Part shown: positions 10,847 through 23,845 of the stretch, piece by piece
How positions within the stretch are numbered: position 1 is the first letter of the stretch
Layout: each line of letters starts with the position of its first letter
NCBI GenBank assembly: GCA_028023455.1
Contig: JAQFVV010013369.1
Coordinates: 1 to 64,000, forward strand
Origin: Epiperipatus broadwayi
Lineage: Eukaryota; Onychophora; Udeonychophora; Euonychophora; Peripatidae
Length of the DNA stretch: 64,000 nt
Reading direction: 5' to 3'
Notes under the pieces: model-generated
What the model saw: the letters and a program-made list of their open reading frames with translations, nothing else
Databases searched by the model: none
Told to the model about the DNA's origin: nothing
Position numbers and translations under genes: made by a program

Positions 10847-13800
10847 TTATTAAATTTTTTTTATTTTAAGTAAGTATCTGATTTATTTAAATTACTTATT
10901 TTATTTTCATAATAAAATAAGATTGAATTCACAGACCCATATATATATATATATATCATCACCCTGACGTAACATCATGATAACTTGGTTGAAAGTAATT
11001 TTGAGAATCTATTGAAATTATATTGTAATAGTATGAAAAGTAGAGCTGCTTTAACCTAACCAAGAGATGCAGGTAGAAGGGTTTGAACCTCACCTCCAAA
11101 TTGCTACTAAGCAACTTACTCCCCAAACCTCACTAGAATTCATTCTTTATGTATGCCCAGTGGGCAGGGAGAGATGAGATCCCAAAGGAGAATTTTAACA
11201 AAGAAAAATCAGGTTTAAACTATATAAAAAACACAGACAATTAACATATAATTAGATTAATGAATGACATTTTTATTAGTTGAAATAACAATAGAAACGA
11301 CAATTTGAAGACTAAATAATAAAAAAAAAATGTTGCAAGTTATTTTCTTGCATCTACAAACATAAATAGGTATAAATATACATTAGTATGATTCATTTAA
11401 TGTATTTTAAACAACTGTATTGTAATTATATAACAATACCATACTTAGTCAACAACTGGGTGCTTTACTTTAAAGGAGAGAGACAGAAAACATAACTAGG
11501 GTGAAATTACAAAAATGGATAATTGGTTAAACTAGTCAAATAGATTAAGGCAATATTCAAATATAGCCTGCATTTAAATGACAAAATACAGATAAATCCC
11601 CCAGTGGACATTTTAAAGATTTACTCAGTAATATTTTTGGCATATGATAAGATAATGTTTTATCCATAATAAAATTAAAAACTATCATGGCCTTTGGTGA
11701 TTCAATTATGTGAGTTTAGAAGCATGTCTCAGGCACAAAGGTTTTATACATGGCTAACTTGAGGTTTGGATAGCACTCTGTGTCTAACACATAGTTAGAG
11801 AAATGGAGCTCATTTGCTGCAGCATGATCTGAACTCAGGACTGGAGTATAAGTGTTTGGGTCCAGTAGTAATATTTGAAAAAGAGTCAAGATCCACTTTC
11901 TCATCAATGGCAATCTCGGAATGGTGTTAGCCTACAAAACAAAGATGATAGGAGCTATGGATATGTGCTGAGACAGCCAAGAATCACCGAGTAGCACTGT
12001 ATGAGAAAATGTGGTCAAACAACTGTTAAACTTTAAAAACCTTAAGTAAAATATATGTATATGAAATAATATGACTTCAAAATTTTTTGAGACGGAGAAA
12101 ATATCCACTCTTAAAAATAATTATTACTTTGCACCTTTTAATTAACATTAAAATATAAGAAAGATATGTATATTAATTAATCACTATTTAACTAGCTCAC
12201 CCTTAGAATTAATGAAGACTTAAGATTTTAATTTATATATATATTGTACCGTTTATTTATATACGGTGCAAATATATTGGCATTTGGTAAAAGCTAAAAA
12301 AATAAAAGTAGATTTAGATTTTTTTTTTTGAGTATAATTTATTTTTAAAAAAAAAAAAAACCTGCAATGAAAGTTAAATTATTCTTTCGTATTTTTTTAT
12401 GTAATTAGAAATAAAAGTAGAATTGGAGAGAACAAAAGAATTCCAAAAGTAAAAAGATAAGCTAAAAGAAAAATATTTTTAGCTAATTAATGATGGCCGA
12501 AAGATTCGCTAAAAAATGAGAACTTTGTAATTGAAAAATGAGTAAAGACTGTACAAGATTATGAACCAAAAACACCATGATAATAGCATACGCAGAAGTC
12601 TGAAAACTGGGCCTCGAGTATAAAAGGCAGAGGTCAGTTTGAAGAATGTCTTGTTTTGTTTGTTTCTCTAGTTAGTCCTGGATAACAGGAATATGTCCAG
12701 GATCACTTCGCTGAAATAATTTGGCATGTCGGAGTGAACCAGAGCTTCTGCGGACATTGTGCCTGAAGATGTACACCAGAAAAGCCTTCGTGACTGACTA
12801 GGAGAATGGAACACAAGATCAAATAACCAAAAGGCTGAGCTCATTCTACCCAAAAAACTATGCATAGTTATCTACTACTGAATTCACTAAATTTTCCGGT
12901 AAGTTATGCTTCATTATTCCTGATTGTGACAAATTTAACCATTTTACAAACAACTCGTAAAAATAAGCTTATAATAGGATCCCGATATAGACTTTCATTT
13001 AATTAATCAAGAGACTTTTGTGTGCCCAAGAACTTCTAATTAATTACTTATGTTAATTGCTTTATTTTATTAATAATTCATATCTGAATTAACGTATGTT
13101 CTCTCCAATTTATTTGATTAATAATTTCCTTTAAACATTTTTAATCTATTAGAATAAAAATATTTCTAATACCAATTTTTATTTGTACATTATTCTATAA
13201 TATTTATTAGTTTTTATTATTAAATTTATTATTAGTTTAATAAGAATTAAAAACGTAATTTACCTTTGCCAATATGTTATAAGTTCCAGGAAAAATAATA
13301 TTTAAAAGATAATTCTAGTTTACGGTAGAATTACCGATTCTTAAAAAAAATAATCTTTTTTTTTTATTATTTACAACTTGCGAGGCATGCTGGCGAGATT
13401 TTAGCAGATTCTTTTGAATCCTGGTGCCCATATTAAATGAATTGAAAGCTGATTTCATCGATAGCACAATTCGTAAGAAGTACTAGGCCAAGTTGATCAG
13501 GAAAGATAGTTATGTTTTTAGAATAATAATGAAACGTTCTTTTTTTTTAATTAAAATAAATGAAACATTTATTTTTCTTTTACATAACTTGATCAACTCG
13601 TGCATTTATAATGCATATAGAGGCCTAGCAAAACAGAAAATGTTATAATATAAATAACCGTACTGTACCCTCTCTTACATTTAAGAAAATTATAAAATGC
13701 TTAAGCTATATACGTTTTAGACAAATAGATATATATTAGTAAAACCCAGGCTGACTTAAAGAAAGTATAAAAAATATAAGACAGGATTGGATCTTTCTTA

Positions 13801-14288
13801 TAAAATGCATAAAATTGAACACTTTGATATTTATATACTCGAATGTCATTTTCTTTTGTATTTCTAAGTATAAATTAAAAGAAGCATTGAATTATTTTTC
13901 TAAAAAAAAACAACAATTGTGTGTTCTGCTTTTTCTCTCTCTTTCTAATATATATATATAAAAATCAGTAAAACCAACATGGCAGGAGGGAATTGAAAGG
14001 AGAAGTTTTTTTTATCCAAGTGAAGTTTTATAATAATCTGAAATCTCCAGTATTTATTGTAGTGGGTTAAACAAGTAAGAATAAATGAAGTTAAATTATT
14101 TCTCCCTTCTAGTTCCTCCTATATATATTATTACGATGTGACTATATGTATTAGTACGGAGTTGGAGGTGAACGGATTAAAAGAGGCCCTTTCAATTCCT
14201 TCAGCTGTTAAAGAAAAGGGAGTGAAACATCGTTTTCTACATTGAGGACCAACTAAATTAAAAAACCTCTGAATGAATAAATAAAACA
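10847..14288. other. No gene recognised; scattered weak signals
   Basis: AT-rich. A B-box-like GGGTTTGAACCTC at about 11078-11090 suggests a decayed tRNA-derived SINE. A TATAAAAG at 12619-12626 is followed by a more GC-balanced stretch to about 12870 without a supported ORF. Otherwise homopolymer and (AT)n runs. Confidence 0.4.
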
Positions 14289-14579
14289 ATGGCTAAATGT
14301 ATACCAATATCTTCAGGACAGCGTGGGAATTCCCGTTCAAACTTACTAATGACAGATAAAGATGAACTGTTTAAAACCGTAAGAACTTTACAATTAATGA
14401 ACATTAAATTAAAAACTTTTCATATTTAAAATAATTGCATTAGTTTCCTATCTGACTAAAGTAGTTAAAATGTTATTTGATGTATTTTTTATTTATTTGT
14501 TTAAAATCAGTTCCATTTATTTAATTTTGTTCTTTAAGTTTATTTCTGATTTCTGTTTTCCGACAACTTAAAATATATC

Positions 14580-15775
14580 AATGTTAAACTTAGTCGGGCA
14601 TGAATGGCTGTATAGATTTGTAGTTATATTAGGGGAGGGTAATCTTAGGTTATTAGTGTTGTTGTTAAATTGGGTCAATGGATTGGATATATTGGTGTGA
14701 TTAGTAGATGTAATATCAGACTCGCTACGGGCAGAATCGTTTCATATGCTGCACTCACCCGCTTGCCTATGGAAGGAATTATAAGATGGAGAATGCAGTT
14801 CCTTTCTATGGAGTTTTTTTTATTGCTCTTCTTGTCAGATAGATGTCATATTCCCATTTGACGAGAGGCAATTTCTTCTCTTAACTTTTTGGTGCTGCCG
14901 TATTTTGTATTATATTGAATGCATCGATATATCAGATAAATTGACATCAGTTTTGGCTGCGAACCTTTAGCCTAAGGTTAAATGTGGATAGAATGTTTTA
15001 TTTTCAAATGCAAATTTATGTAGTCTATTCATACTCGACCCTAAATAAAAATGCATTAAATTTAAGTTGTTTATAGACACTTGCATGGATTGGTTATCGG
15101 TTAAGTATGTTTTGGGTTTTCATATTTGATCAAAATATATAGACATTCGATAAATAATGATACCTTACCATGAGTATCTAAAATGCATTTATTCGGATGT
15201 CTTTTAAGTCATTGGTGACAATGCAAGTATCTTATGGTGAATACTATTGGGTTACTTATAAATTTCCCTCTGCAATTGTCAGTATCAATGATTTTATATT
15301 TTGATTGTTTATGTTTACTTTGAAATGTTTTTAATCGTGTAATCTATGTAACCGATCTATATGCAACATATTAAAACAAGCTTTTATAATCCCATCTGTG
15401 CGAACTTAATTAAAAATGTAAACTTATAATATAATAGAAATTAAAATGTAAATTAAAATCTAAGGTAAAGTTAAAAATAATGTTAAATGTTAAAATGTAA
15501 AACTAATACTAAAATAATTTTAAATCTTATATATATATATGTGCATAAATAAATGTTTGTATGCTAATTACTGGCAGTGGCTTATTTTATTCTTTTTTTA
15601 TATATACTCTTATATTATATTATTAAATCTCTGCTATTCCACTGAGCTAGTGACATGGGCTAACGACCGGAATCAAAATTTAAAAAAAAAAAAATTTTTT
15701 TTTTTTTGACTTACGTATCTGCCTACTTTATAAATTTTTCTAGGTTCACATGCCTAGATGGCGCCTTGTAGTGCA
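14580..15775 (+). repeat. Diverged long duplicated segment, copy 1 (blocks A-B-C)
   Basis: Block A (about 14580-15050; AGTCGGGCATGAATGGCT, GGGAGGGTAATCTTAGGTTAT, CGCTACGGGCAG, TATGTAGTCTATTCATACTCGAC), block B (about 15110-15415; ends TCTGTGCGAAC) and block C (about 15545-15775; TACTGGCAGTGGCTT, CCACTGAGCTAGTGAC, CTAGATGGCGCCTTGTAG) recur at 17190-18325 in the order B-A-C. Strand is arbitrary. No long ORF. Class unknown. Confidence 0.75.
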
Positions 15776-17189
15776 GTTTACGTGAAGTCTCCTTCTCCAG
15801 ATCGTATAACTGGCTACCCAACTTGGGCCGATCTTTAATAAACATGAGTGCCCTGAGAATTTTAAAAGTGAATCATGCCCGTAGTATTTTTTCTGAAATT
15901 AGTATAAATATATTTGTTGTATTAACGTAAGGTTATACTTGGAATTTTGTCTTAAAGGTACTGCCAGTAAGAAAAATTGCGCATATGTAAATATAAATGC
16001 GAGGAATAAAACGCAATAATAAATATAAATCATAATTTTTTTTTTTAAAAAAGTCTTGTTAAATTAAAATCTAATTGTTCAACTTGCCTAAGTATTAGTT
16101 AAAGGTAGGAGAAATGAAACTTGGAAGGGAGGGGGCAGAAATTTAGGTGGTAATAGGGAATCAACAGTCAATTTTTTTTTTAATCATTATATTTGATTTG
16201 TCTTGTAAAAAAAAGTTTTGTCCTTTTGAAATTTTCATATACAATCAATTTGTGTAACGTAATTACTAACACTAAGTAAATTCTTTTTTTTTTTTTAATG
16301 TTTTTGTTTTTTGAGGAAGTTTACTGATATGTAACGATATATAAATATGTCGTTACATTAATTTAAAATAAAAACTTAAAAGTTCACAAATAAAAGTAAA
16401 AAACTAAACGCTAAAATTAAAATGTTTGTTAAACGTATATACATTCGCACAGATGCCAAACTTTAAAAATATTTTTAAAAAAAAAAAAAAAAACAAATAA
16501 ATAAGTATTTGAACGTACTTTTTTTATAAAAAAAAGTACAAGATTTAAAAATAAAAACAGGTATTAATTAATTCTTGTAATCTGTAAATGGAAATGATTG
16601 TTTATAAATTGTTTGAAAAGCAAGCTAGCCTTGGGCTCTTGTATAATTAAAATGATCTGATGAAAGATAGATAAGAAAATAAAGAGAAATTAGCTTGACC
16701 AATGGAAGCACTAAGCCTTGGCTCGGACCCTAATGAAAGTGATGGATTAGTGACATTTTGTTGATTGAATCCGTGTGGATAATATAAAAAGGGAAATAGT
16801 TTTTTCTTGCGGTTCCAGCGTTGTGTGTTTGAGAGTTGTGGTAGGACGCACATAACACACTCTCTATTTAAAAAAGAAAAAGGAAAAGACTGTGATACCT
16901 TGAACCAGCTATTGCCATCTCCAGAACATTATCTTCCAATGGAGGCGTCACGGGAATTAAAAATTAAAAGCAGAAACCTGGACTCTTCTACCGTAAGCTA
17001 TATTGACATGAATTCTAAATTTAAAAATAATTAAGAACTTTCGTTCAAGCTTATGAACTTCTATCTGACTTTTTTTAAGTTTAAAATCAAATTAATAATG
17101 TTTAATTTTATATGTTTTCCGATTGATAAAAATCATTTCCATTTTTTTTTCTTATTGTATAAATTATTTATTGTTTAAATTTTAAATGA

Positions 17190-18325
17190 TGAAATTTAGG
17201 TTGGGTATAGATGTTGCATAGATTCGTTAGCGGTTGATTATGTTGAAGTTTTCACATTTGATTAGAATATATAGGTCAACGATGTTAATGCGGGCATCTT
17301 ACGATGAATGCCATGGGGCCTTGTGTATTCCCTTTTGCAATTGACGTTATCGATGATTTTGTATTTTGATCGATTGTGTTTAATTTGGATGTTTTTGACC
17401 ATGGAATCTGTGCAGCCGATCTATACTCAACATTTTAAAAACAAATTTATAAAAATAATCTGTGCGAACATATTTAAATGTTAAATTTAAGTCGGGCGTG
17501 AATGGCTATATAGTTTTGTAAAGTTATATTAAGGGAGGGTAATCTTAGGTTATTCATTTCGTAGTTGAATTGGTTCAATGGATTGGATATATTTGTGTAA
17601 TTGTAGATGTAGTATGAGATCCGCTACGGGCAGGATTATATATATACGCCACACACCTTCTGTTTGCCTATGGATGGGTTTGTAAGATGGCAAAGGACCG
17701 CAGTCCATTCCTATGGAGTTTTATGTTTATTGTTCTACTCGCCAACAGATGTGACATTCCTGTTGGTGGAGAGACAATGTCTTCTCTAATTCTACTTGCT
17801 GTTCAGATGTACATTCCTGACAGTATAGTATTTTGTGTCATCGTATTTTCATGCTACATTGAATACATAAATGTATCAGATGGATTGGCGCCGGTTTGAT
17901 TGCGAAATTTGTTGCCTAAGGTTAAATCAGGGAAGAATATTTTCTTTTCAAATGCAGATCTATGTAGTCTATTCATACTCGACTCCCTAAATAAATATTA
18001 AACTCATGGTTGTAATTTACTTAAATGTAAAACTAAAGATTAATAAAAAAATCTAAAATGGTGAATTTATTCCTCAAAATTTAAATGTTATTTTATATGT
18101 GCGTAAATAAATATTTTTATGTGTTAATTTCTGGCAGTGGCTTTTATTCTTTTATATTTAAGATATAAAATTTATATTTTATTATCTCTGCTACTCCACT
18201 GAGCTAGTGACTTGGGCTAACGATCTGAATATTTAAATAAAGTGGAATCTTAACAGCGTGTATCTGCCTACTCTATAAATTTTTCTAGGTTTAAATGCCT
18301 AGATGGCGCCTTGTAGAGCAGATAT
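17190..18325 (+). repeat. Diverged long duplicated segment, copy 2 (blocks B-A-C)
   Basis: Block B about 17190-17470, block A about 17470-18000, block C about 18105-18325; see copy 1. The swapped A/B order suggests the original was a longer tandem A-B array from which each copy lost different parts. A 70-residue frame at 17687-17899 lies in block A, but the first copy does not keep it open, so it is not called a gene. Confidence 0.75.
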
Positions 18326-18329
18326 CCTA

Positions 18330-20600
18330 GTTTGCGGTTAGATTCGATCACTTTCATTTCGATCGTTATAATATATATATATTCCAAACTATAAGAAAGA
18401 AATCACATTTCTTTCTTTAAAAAAAATATAAGTAGTATACAATTCTAGTAATGTATATTGGTGATCTGTTAATTAAAAAAAACAAAAGATTTACATATAT
18501 ATTAATGAGATTAAGAATCACCATTATACTTGTCAACAAAAAAAATAGCATAATGAAAATGTAAAAAAAATTATCAGGTTGTACATATGAACATATTATA
18601 ATTATAATACATAAATGACTTAAGTTTATGATTTAATCCAAAATAAAATATAAGTTGAAACTAAAGTTACTGCTAATCTTTTAAAATTGTGTATGTCTTT
18701 ATTAGATAGCCACGAAGGCATTCTGGTCTGCAGTCTATACTGATGTCTTATGGTGATTTCGGTCCTGGGAAATCCATTAGTAGAACCAGACATGGGTCAG
18801 GCAAAAATTGTTCTAGCACTCTACATTTTTTGGGGTACATCTTTCAGGCTCCAGCAGACAGGAAAACGACTGAGAGATAGAGACAAAAGTCTACTCAGCC
18901 ATTTTACTTACAGCACCCATTTTAAGTTCTTTTTCTTTTTGTTTATAGAAGGCTGGTGGGTTACGAATTTATTCAGCAGGGAGGTAAGGTATTTTCCTGG
19001 TTGCAGAGAGCTCTGTCCAAAAAGTTAACTATATTTCTTTATTTCTTCTCCAATAAAAAAAAATCTTTGTGGCTGCTTTTCAAGCAGTAGAGCTGAGCCA
19101 GGTAAAAGAGAGAACAATAGACAAGCTCTCAATTTATACCTAACTTGTTGGCCATCTTACATTCCAATGCCATTGTTCTTGCTATCTTATTTTGAATTAA
19201 AAAAAATTTTTTAAATTAATTATTCATGTCTAACTAATCTTTTTCTCTAATGAGTTCTGTGATTCTAGAAACTTTATTTTGTTATCTAAATAAAATCTTT
19301 TAACTTTATTTCATAAAATTTCTTGAATATGCTTTAAAGTTTTTATTAAATTTAAATTTAGCCTACATTCACTATGGTTGGAATCAGGGTCTTTAGTTAA
19401 AGCACAGTGAATGGTGAAGCAAGCACATATATATATATATTTAATATGTATATATTTGTAGCTTCAATATTAAGTATTATTATTGCTACAGGATATTGAT
19501 GGATCCCTGGAGAGAGTTAAGTGCAAAATTCACCCCGAGTTTAAATACTGAGCATAACAGAATAATCAAGAGAGGCGAAGATTGGACAAACTGGTCTAAA
19601 TTGTATCTGTATTGAATATTTAAATATTAAAGTAACTTATTTGAAATAGATGCAATCATGGATTAACTTTTATTGCATCATTCACGGCATCCTACATGAA
19701 GACCATAAGTCCAACTATAGTTAGATGCATTCATCCTCATTCTTTAAGGAAATGCGGATCGTTACAACTAATTCCATAAAACATCTTTCAATAACAATAA
19801 CTATGAGGGCTGCTTTTCAGGTTGAAACCTTAATTCACTATAACTATAACTTATACATGGATGGCTCACTTCAATACCGATCCCTAATTTATTAAAACTA
19901 GATAGGAATCTATTCTCCCATATGGATACAAATATATATAACTATTTAACAATAAACAATTAACTGTACCCCTGGGTCTCGTTTTATGCAGATTATTTTA
20001 ATGTGATTTTGAAGTTATGTGATTCATGTTTCTTCTTATCTTTCATATTTCACTATATTTATTAAATATCAAGAAATTTAAATTATTAATAACTTATTTT
20101 GACTTGTAATACTTTTTTTTTTCAAAAATATAATGTTACATTAGCAGCTAGTATGGCCTGAAACTGTATTTAAAATCTTAGCTTCTATGTAAATAATCTA
20201 CTTATACTAATGAGTGAATAATAATAATAATAATAGATTTATACTTACATCAAAAAATATCGCAATAAATATTTAAAAATTTTAAACTTTTAAAACATAT
20301 TTTGTTAGATATAACAGAAATAACATTTTTTTAGATTGTTAAAATAAATAACGAAGATTTTATTGATTTTTTTAAGCTGAAAATAATTTTTCTAATGATA
20401 ATGTATAATCTTTTTCTTTTGACTGCGATCTCATTTTTTTAATATAAAAACAGAAAACCATTAACAAAGCACAAGACTGAAAGTGGCGCTAGTTGTACAT
20501 CATGTCATGGATCTGATTCACAAACAAACACACATTCTCAAATAGCAGTAATGATTAAAATATGTATGAAAAAATGTAAAATTAAATTCTGTAGTTAATA
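18330..20600. other. No gene recognised
   Basis: AT-rich with (AT)n tracts near 19425-19440. A more GC-balanced patch at about 18710-19120 has an open frame of 92 codons on plus with no recognisable motif. Confidence 0.4.
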
Positions 20601-21924
20601 AAAAAAGTTTGTCTTGTATTAATTTTTTTTTGTTTGTGTGTATGTTTAAATCAAAATTTAAGTTACCTTTATTGGTTACCATTTGATTGACAACCGATTT
20701 GACTTTCTTTTTTTTTTTCATTTATAAATTATTTGGGTTTATAAATTATTTGGTTTGACAATGGGACAATATAGTTGTTTCTTTAATTTTTATTGACAAC
20801 AGCAGGTCTTTTTTGGTGTATGTTCAAATAGTAATTTGGGTTATGTTTAAGTAATAATTTACGGTCTTACTTTTATTGGTTTATATTTGATTGCTGACAA
20901 CAATTAGTGGGAGGGTTTTTTTTCTATATGATTAAAGAATAATTGACGTTCCTTTTATTTGACCATTTGATTGCCGACGACAACAATTACTGGGAGAAGC
21001 GGGTTTTTTTGGGCTATGTTTAAATAAAAATTTTAGTTACTTCTTTTATTTTACATTTGATTGCCAACGACAACAATTATTAAGAGAAGGAATGCATGTT
21101 TAAATAAAAATTGAAGTTACTTTTATTTTTTACATTTGATGAAGGCCATTTGGAATCCCTCAAACAAGCTGCCCTTTACAAAGTGCACATTCCCATCGGC
21201 AACAACGAGACTTACAAATGAAAGTCAAAAGATGTTTTTGGACCGCAAATCTGCATATATTTGCCACACTATCCAATCTTTTCTTTCAGCAGCAGGATGT
21301 TTTGTTTTCTGCTGTAGAAATATTCCAGCGCCGGCTTCCGTGCCTGGAAATTCCCATCTTTTCAAGTTTTCTGTGTTGGAATTAGCCATCTTCTTGGTCT
21401 TGGAAAATTTCTCGCTAAAACATGACTCAAAGCATGATCGTTAAAATTTTTACGCTACCCCACCCTAATCGAGAATTTAGGAGGCTTACAGCTTTATGAG
21501 AAATAATCACAACACTGTTAAAATTATTAACAGGTAACAGTACATCCATTCGTCTTTAAAAAAAGGCCCCAATGAAAATTTAAATAATTTTGACACGATC
21601 AACTTAACACACCCTCGTACGATATTGTTACATAAAATACATAACACAGCATTATGATGTAGTGTGTGACACAAAGAACTACAGCATTTTCTTCTGCTTT
21701 TAGCATCGGAAAAAGCCTACATCGTTAGCTGCTAAGCTGAGTTAACACTCTTTCTAGGTTTTATCATAGAAAGAAGACTTGACTCCGAGTTAACAATCTT
21801 TCTAGGATTTATTTTAGAAAGAATGCTTAAATGCTTGGGTGTGGCCATGGAAATGGCATATTTTTAGAAATTTAGCTAGAAATAGTGCCATCCCACGACT
21901 GACACGAAGAATCAGATGACAACC
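20600..21924 (-). mobile_element. Second Merlin-like element, truncated on the left
   Basis: The right end about 21845-21924 (TGGCCATGGAAATGGCAT ... AATCAGATGACAACC) aligns with the right end of the element at 6189-9883 (GCAGAAATGGCATTT ... TTTCAGATGATTACC). The inside has four imperfect T-rich tandem units (about 20620-21140; TTTGATTGCCAACGACAACA core) and a decayed transposase start on minus. No matching left TIR was found. Confidence 0.5.
21130..21425 (-). pseudogene. Merlin/ISXO2-like transposase N-terminal remnant
   Basis: The minus frame gives ENLKRWEFPGTEAGAGIFLQ (about 21310-21365), resembling the start of ISXO2-like (Merlin) transposases, in which a short FxFPxxxxAxxFLQ stretch precedes a zinc ribbon. 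In a shifted frame about 70 bp downstream (minus) CADCG and CCRWECALC could be the ribbon cysteines. There are stops and frameshifts, and no catalytic domain. The plus-strand frame here is a shadow. The assignment is from memory of the family pattern and is tentative. Confidence 0.4.
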
Positions 21925-22437
21925 TAAAAAAAAGTTTGTCTTGTATTAATTTTTTTCAAATGTTTGAAATTTTTTATTAGTCATACTTTATTTCCATATT
22001 TTTTTAATGCAAATTTTAAAGTAATTTTTCTTTGTTGCTTTGCTTTTATGCCATTTCTGAAAATTACTGGAAGATATCCCCCATATTTCAAGGTAAGTTA
22101 AGTCTATTTTTGTGCAGTTTCTTTTGTGCGCATTTTCTGAGGAACCCATCTACCGCATAAAACAAGACCCAGGTGTACATATAAAATATAAATTCATCTA
22201 CATAAAAGCTAAGTTTCAGTAATTTAAACAGGATGGATGGCAGATACAATTACCACATTAATTATGATTATTTAAGACTTAGACAATTTAAGTTCAAACA
22301 TGCATTCTTTGTTTTTAAAGTATCAATTTGTCTAATCTAAATTGACTATTAGTTTGCCTTCAGAATAGGTTATATTTGTTGATTAATGAGATTTGTTTAA
22401 ATTGCTTTGCATTATTAATCTCACACTCCTTGGTCAA

Positions 22438-22500
22438 GTTGCAATCTTTAGTGCCAATATAAATATATTAGACCTTAGTTAAAGGTGGTACCACCTTTAT
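22438..22500 (+). repeat. Short copy of the R1-adjacent repeat
   Basis: CAAGTTGCAATCTTTAGTG, then a TTAGACC/CTGGACC block and AAAGGTGG...ACCT.TATT, matches 23677-23741. It abuts the broken end of the RT fragment. Confidence 0.55.
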
Positions 22501-22735
22501 TGTGCAACTCATATTCATTTGTCCTTTCTATAACTTCTCTCAATACCTGGATATGATCTACTGTACTAAAACCACTTTTAAATCCAGCTTGTTCTCTTGG
22601 TTGGTGGAAATCCAATGTTCTCCGTAGATGAGTTGTAATTATATTACTTATATGTATTAAAAATGTTGTTATAATATTATCTATACATATAATAAGGGAG
22701 TGATTTTTAAAAAAAACTTGATAATTTTTATACAT
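22490..22735 (-). pseudogene. Non-LTR reverse transcriptase fragment (different LINE family)
   Basis: The minus frame has EQAGFKSGFSTVDHIQVLRE followed by VIERTNEYELHN, the conserved finger region (EQxGFRxGxSTxDHI) upstream of RT motif A in RTE/Jockey-type LINEs. The frame ends where the repeat at 22438-22500 begins; the catalytic motifs are absent. It differs from the LINE at 2007-4611. Confidence 0.75.
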
Positions 22736-23010
22736 AATATCTAGATTACAAAGTTAAATATAAACTCAAATAGTTAGAATAAAATTCGAAGTCATTTAAA
22801 TACAAACTTAGAAAAGTAAACATCTGTCATTTATTTCTTCTTTCTGATAAATATTAAAAGAGGTCATATGAAATTATGACATGTTTTTACCAGTTCTATC
22901 TCTGCTTTTTGAAATGAATATTGTTCTGCGTATTTTCACCAGTTATTTGCAGTAGTCCAAGTATCAGATGTCCAGGCTAGATTAGCTGTTAAAGCATAGT
23001 GAGGTCCAGT

Positions 23011-23330
23011 TGGATTTAAATGAAGTAATATCCCAGAATGCTTGGATTTAAATGAAGTAATATCCCAGAATGCTTGGATTTAAATGAAGTAATATCCCAG
23101 AATGCTTGGATTTAAATGAAGTAATATCCCAGAATGCTTGGATTTAAATGAAGTAATATCCCAGAATGCTTGGATTTAAATGAAGTAATATCCCAGAATG
23201 CTTGGATTTAAATGAAGTAATATCCCAGAATGCTTGGATTTAAATGAAGTAATATCCCAGAATGCTTAGATTTAAATGAAGTAATATCCCAGAATGCTTG
23301 GATTTAAATGAAGTAATATCCAGAATGCTT
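23011..23330. repeat. Minisatellite, 32-bp unit, about 10 copies
   Basis: The unit (TGGATTTAAATGAAGTAATA + TCCCAGAATGCT) is repeated head to tail with almost no variation; the ninth unit has one substitution (TTAGATTT) and the last a deletion. The high uniformity points to recent expansion. There are no spacers, so it is not a CRISPR-type array. It lies about 1.5 kb downstream of the NCKX stop codon. Confidence 0.97.
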
Positions 23331-23676
23331 GATTAAAAACATGAAAAGCTGATTTTATATCAAAACTTAATTCTTTTTTTGAATCTCATTTTAGTTCTTT
23401 TTAAAAAAAATTTGCATATCATTTTGATCGCTTAAATGATAATTTATTGAGATGAACAAAAGATTGTTCGTTTCAATAAATAAATCTAAAATCAATTATT
23501 ATCCAAATCAAAAATAATATCGTTGATAATGATGTATAAATTTAAAGTAAACTGGGCAATAATTGATTATATATACATTGGAATTACCATCTTTCATGGT
23601 TAAAGTTTAATTATATATAAATTTAGTTGGATTCTGATTTTATATATACATTTATATCAATAATTTCAATTTCTCT

Positions 23677-23845
23677 GGACAAGTTGCAATCTTTAGTGTC
23701 TATATAAGTATACTGGACCAGTAATAAAGGTGGGATTCTACCTCTATTCTTAAAAGGAGGTTGCCTTGACAACAGGTTGAGATTGTTGATTGTTATTGAT
23801 ATTGGGATTGTCTAAGTGTTAACTGGCTTTTAATGATTTTAAATT
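23677..23845 (+). repeat. Dispersed repeat R1, second copy
   Basis: Matches 1891-2003 in reverse complement over 23712-23838, and 22438-22500 directly over 23677-23741. Contains GGTTGCCTTGACAACAGG and TTGTTGATTGTTATTGATAT. Confidence 0.6.

Noticed and set aside
12668-12865. 65-codon frame on minus in a GC-balanced patch
   Set aside because: No recognisable domain, no splice-site support and no second copy; left as unassigned sequence.
23011-23330. Regular 32-bp repeat resembling a CRISPR repeat length
   Set aside because: Units abut without spacers, and the context is eukaryotic. It is a minisatellite.
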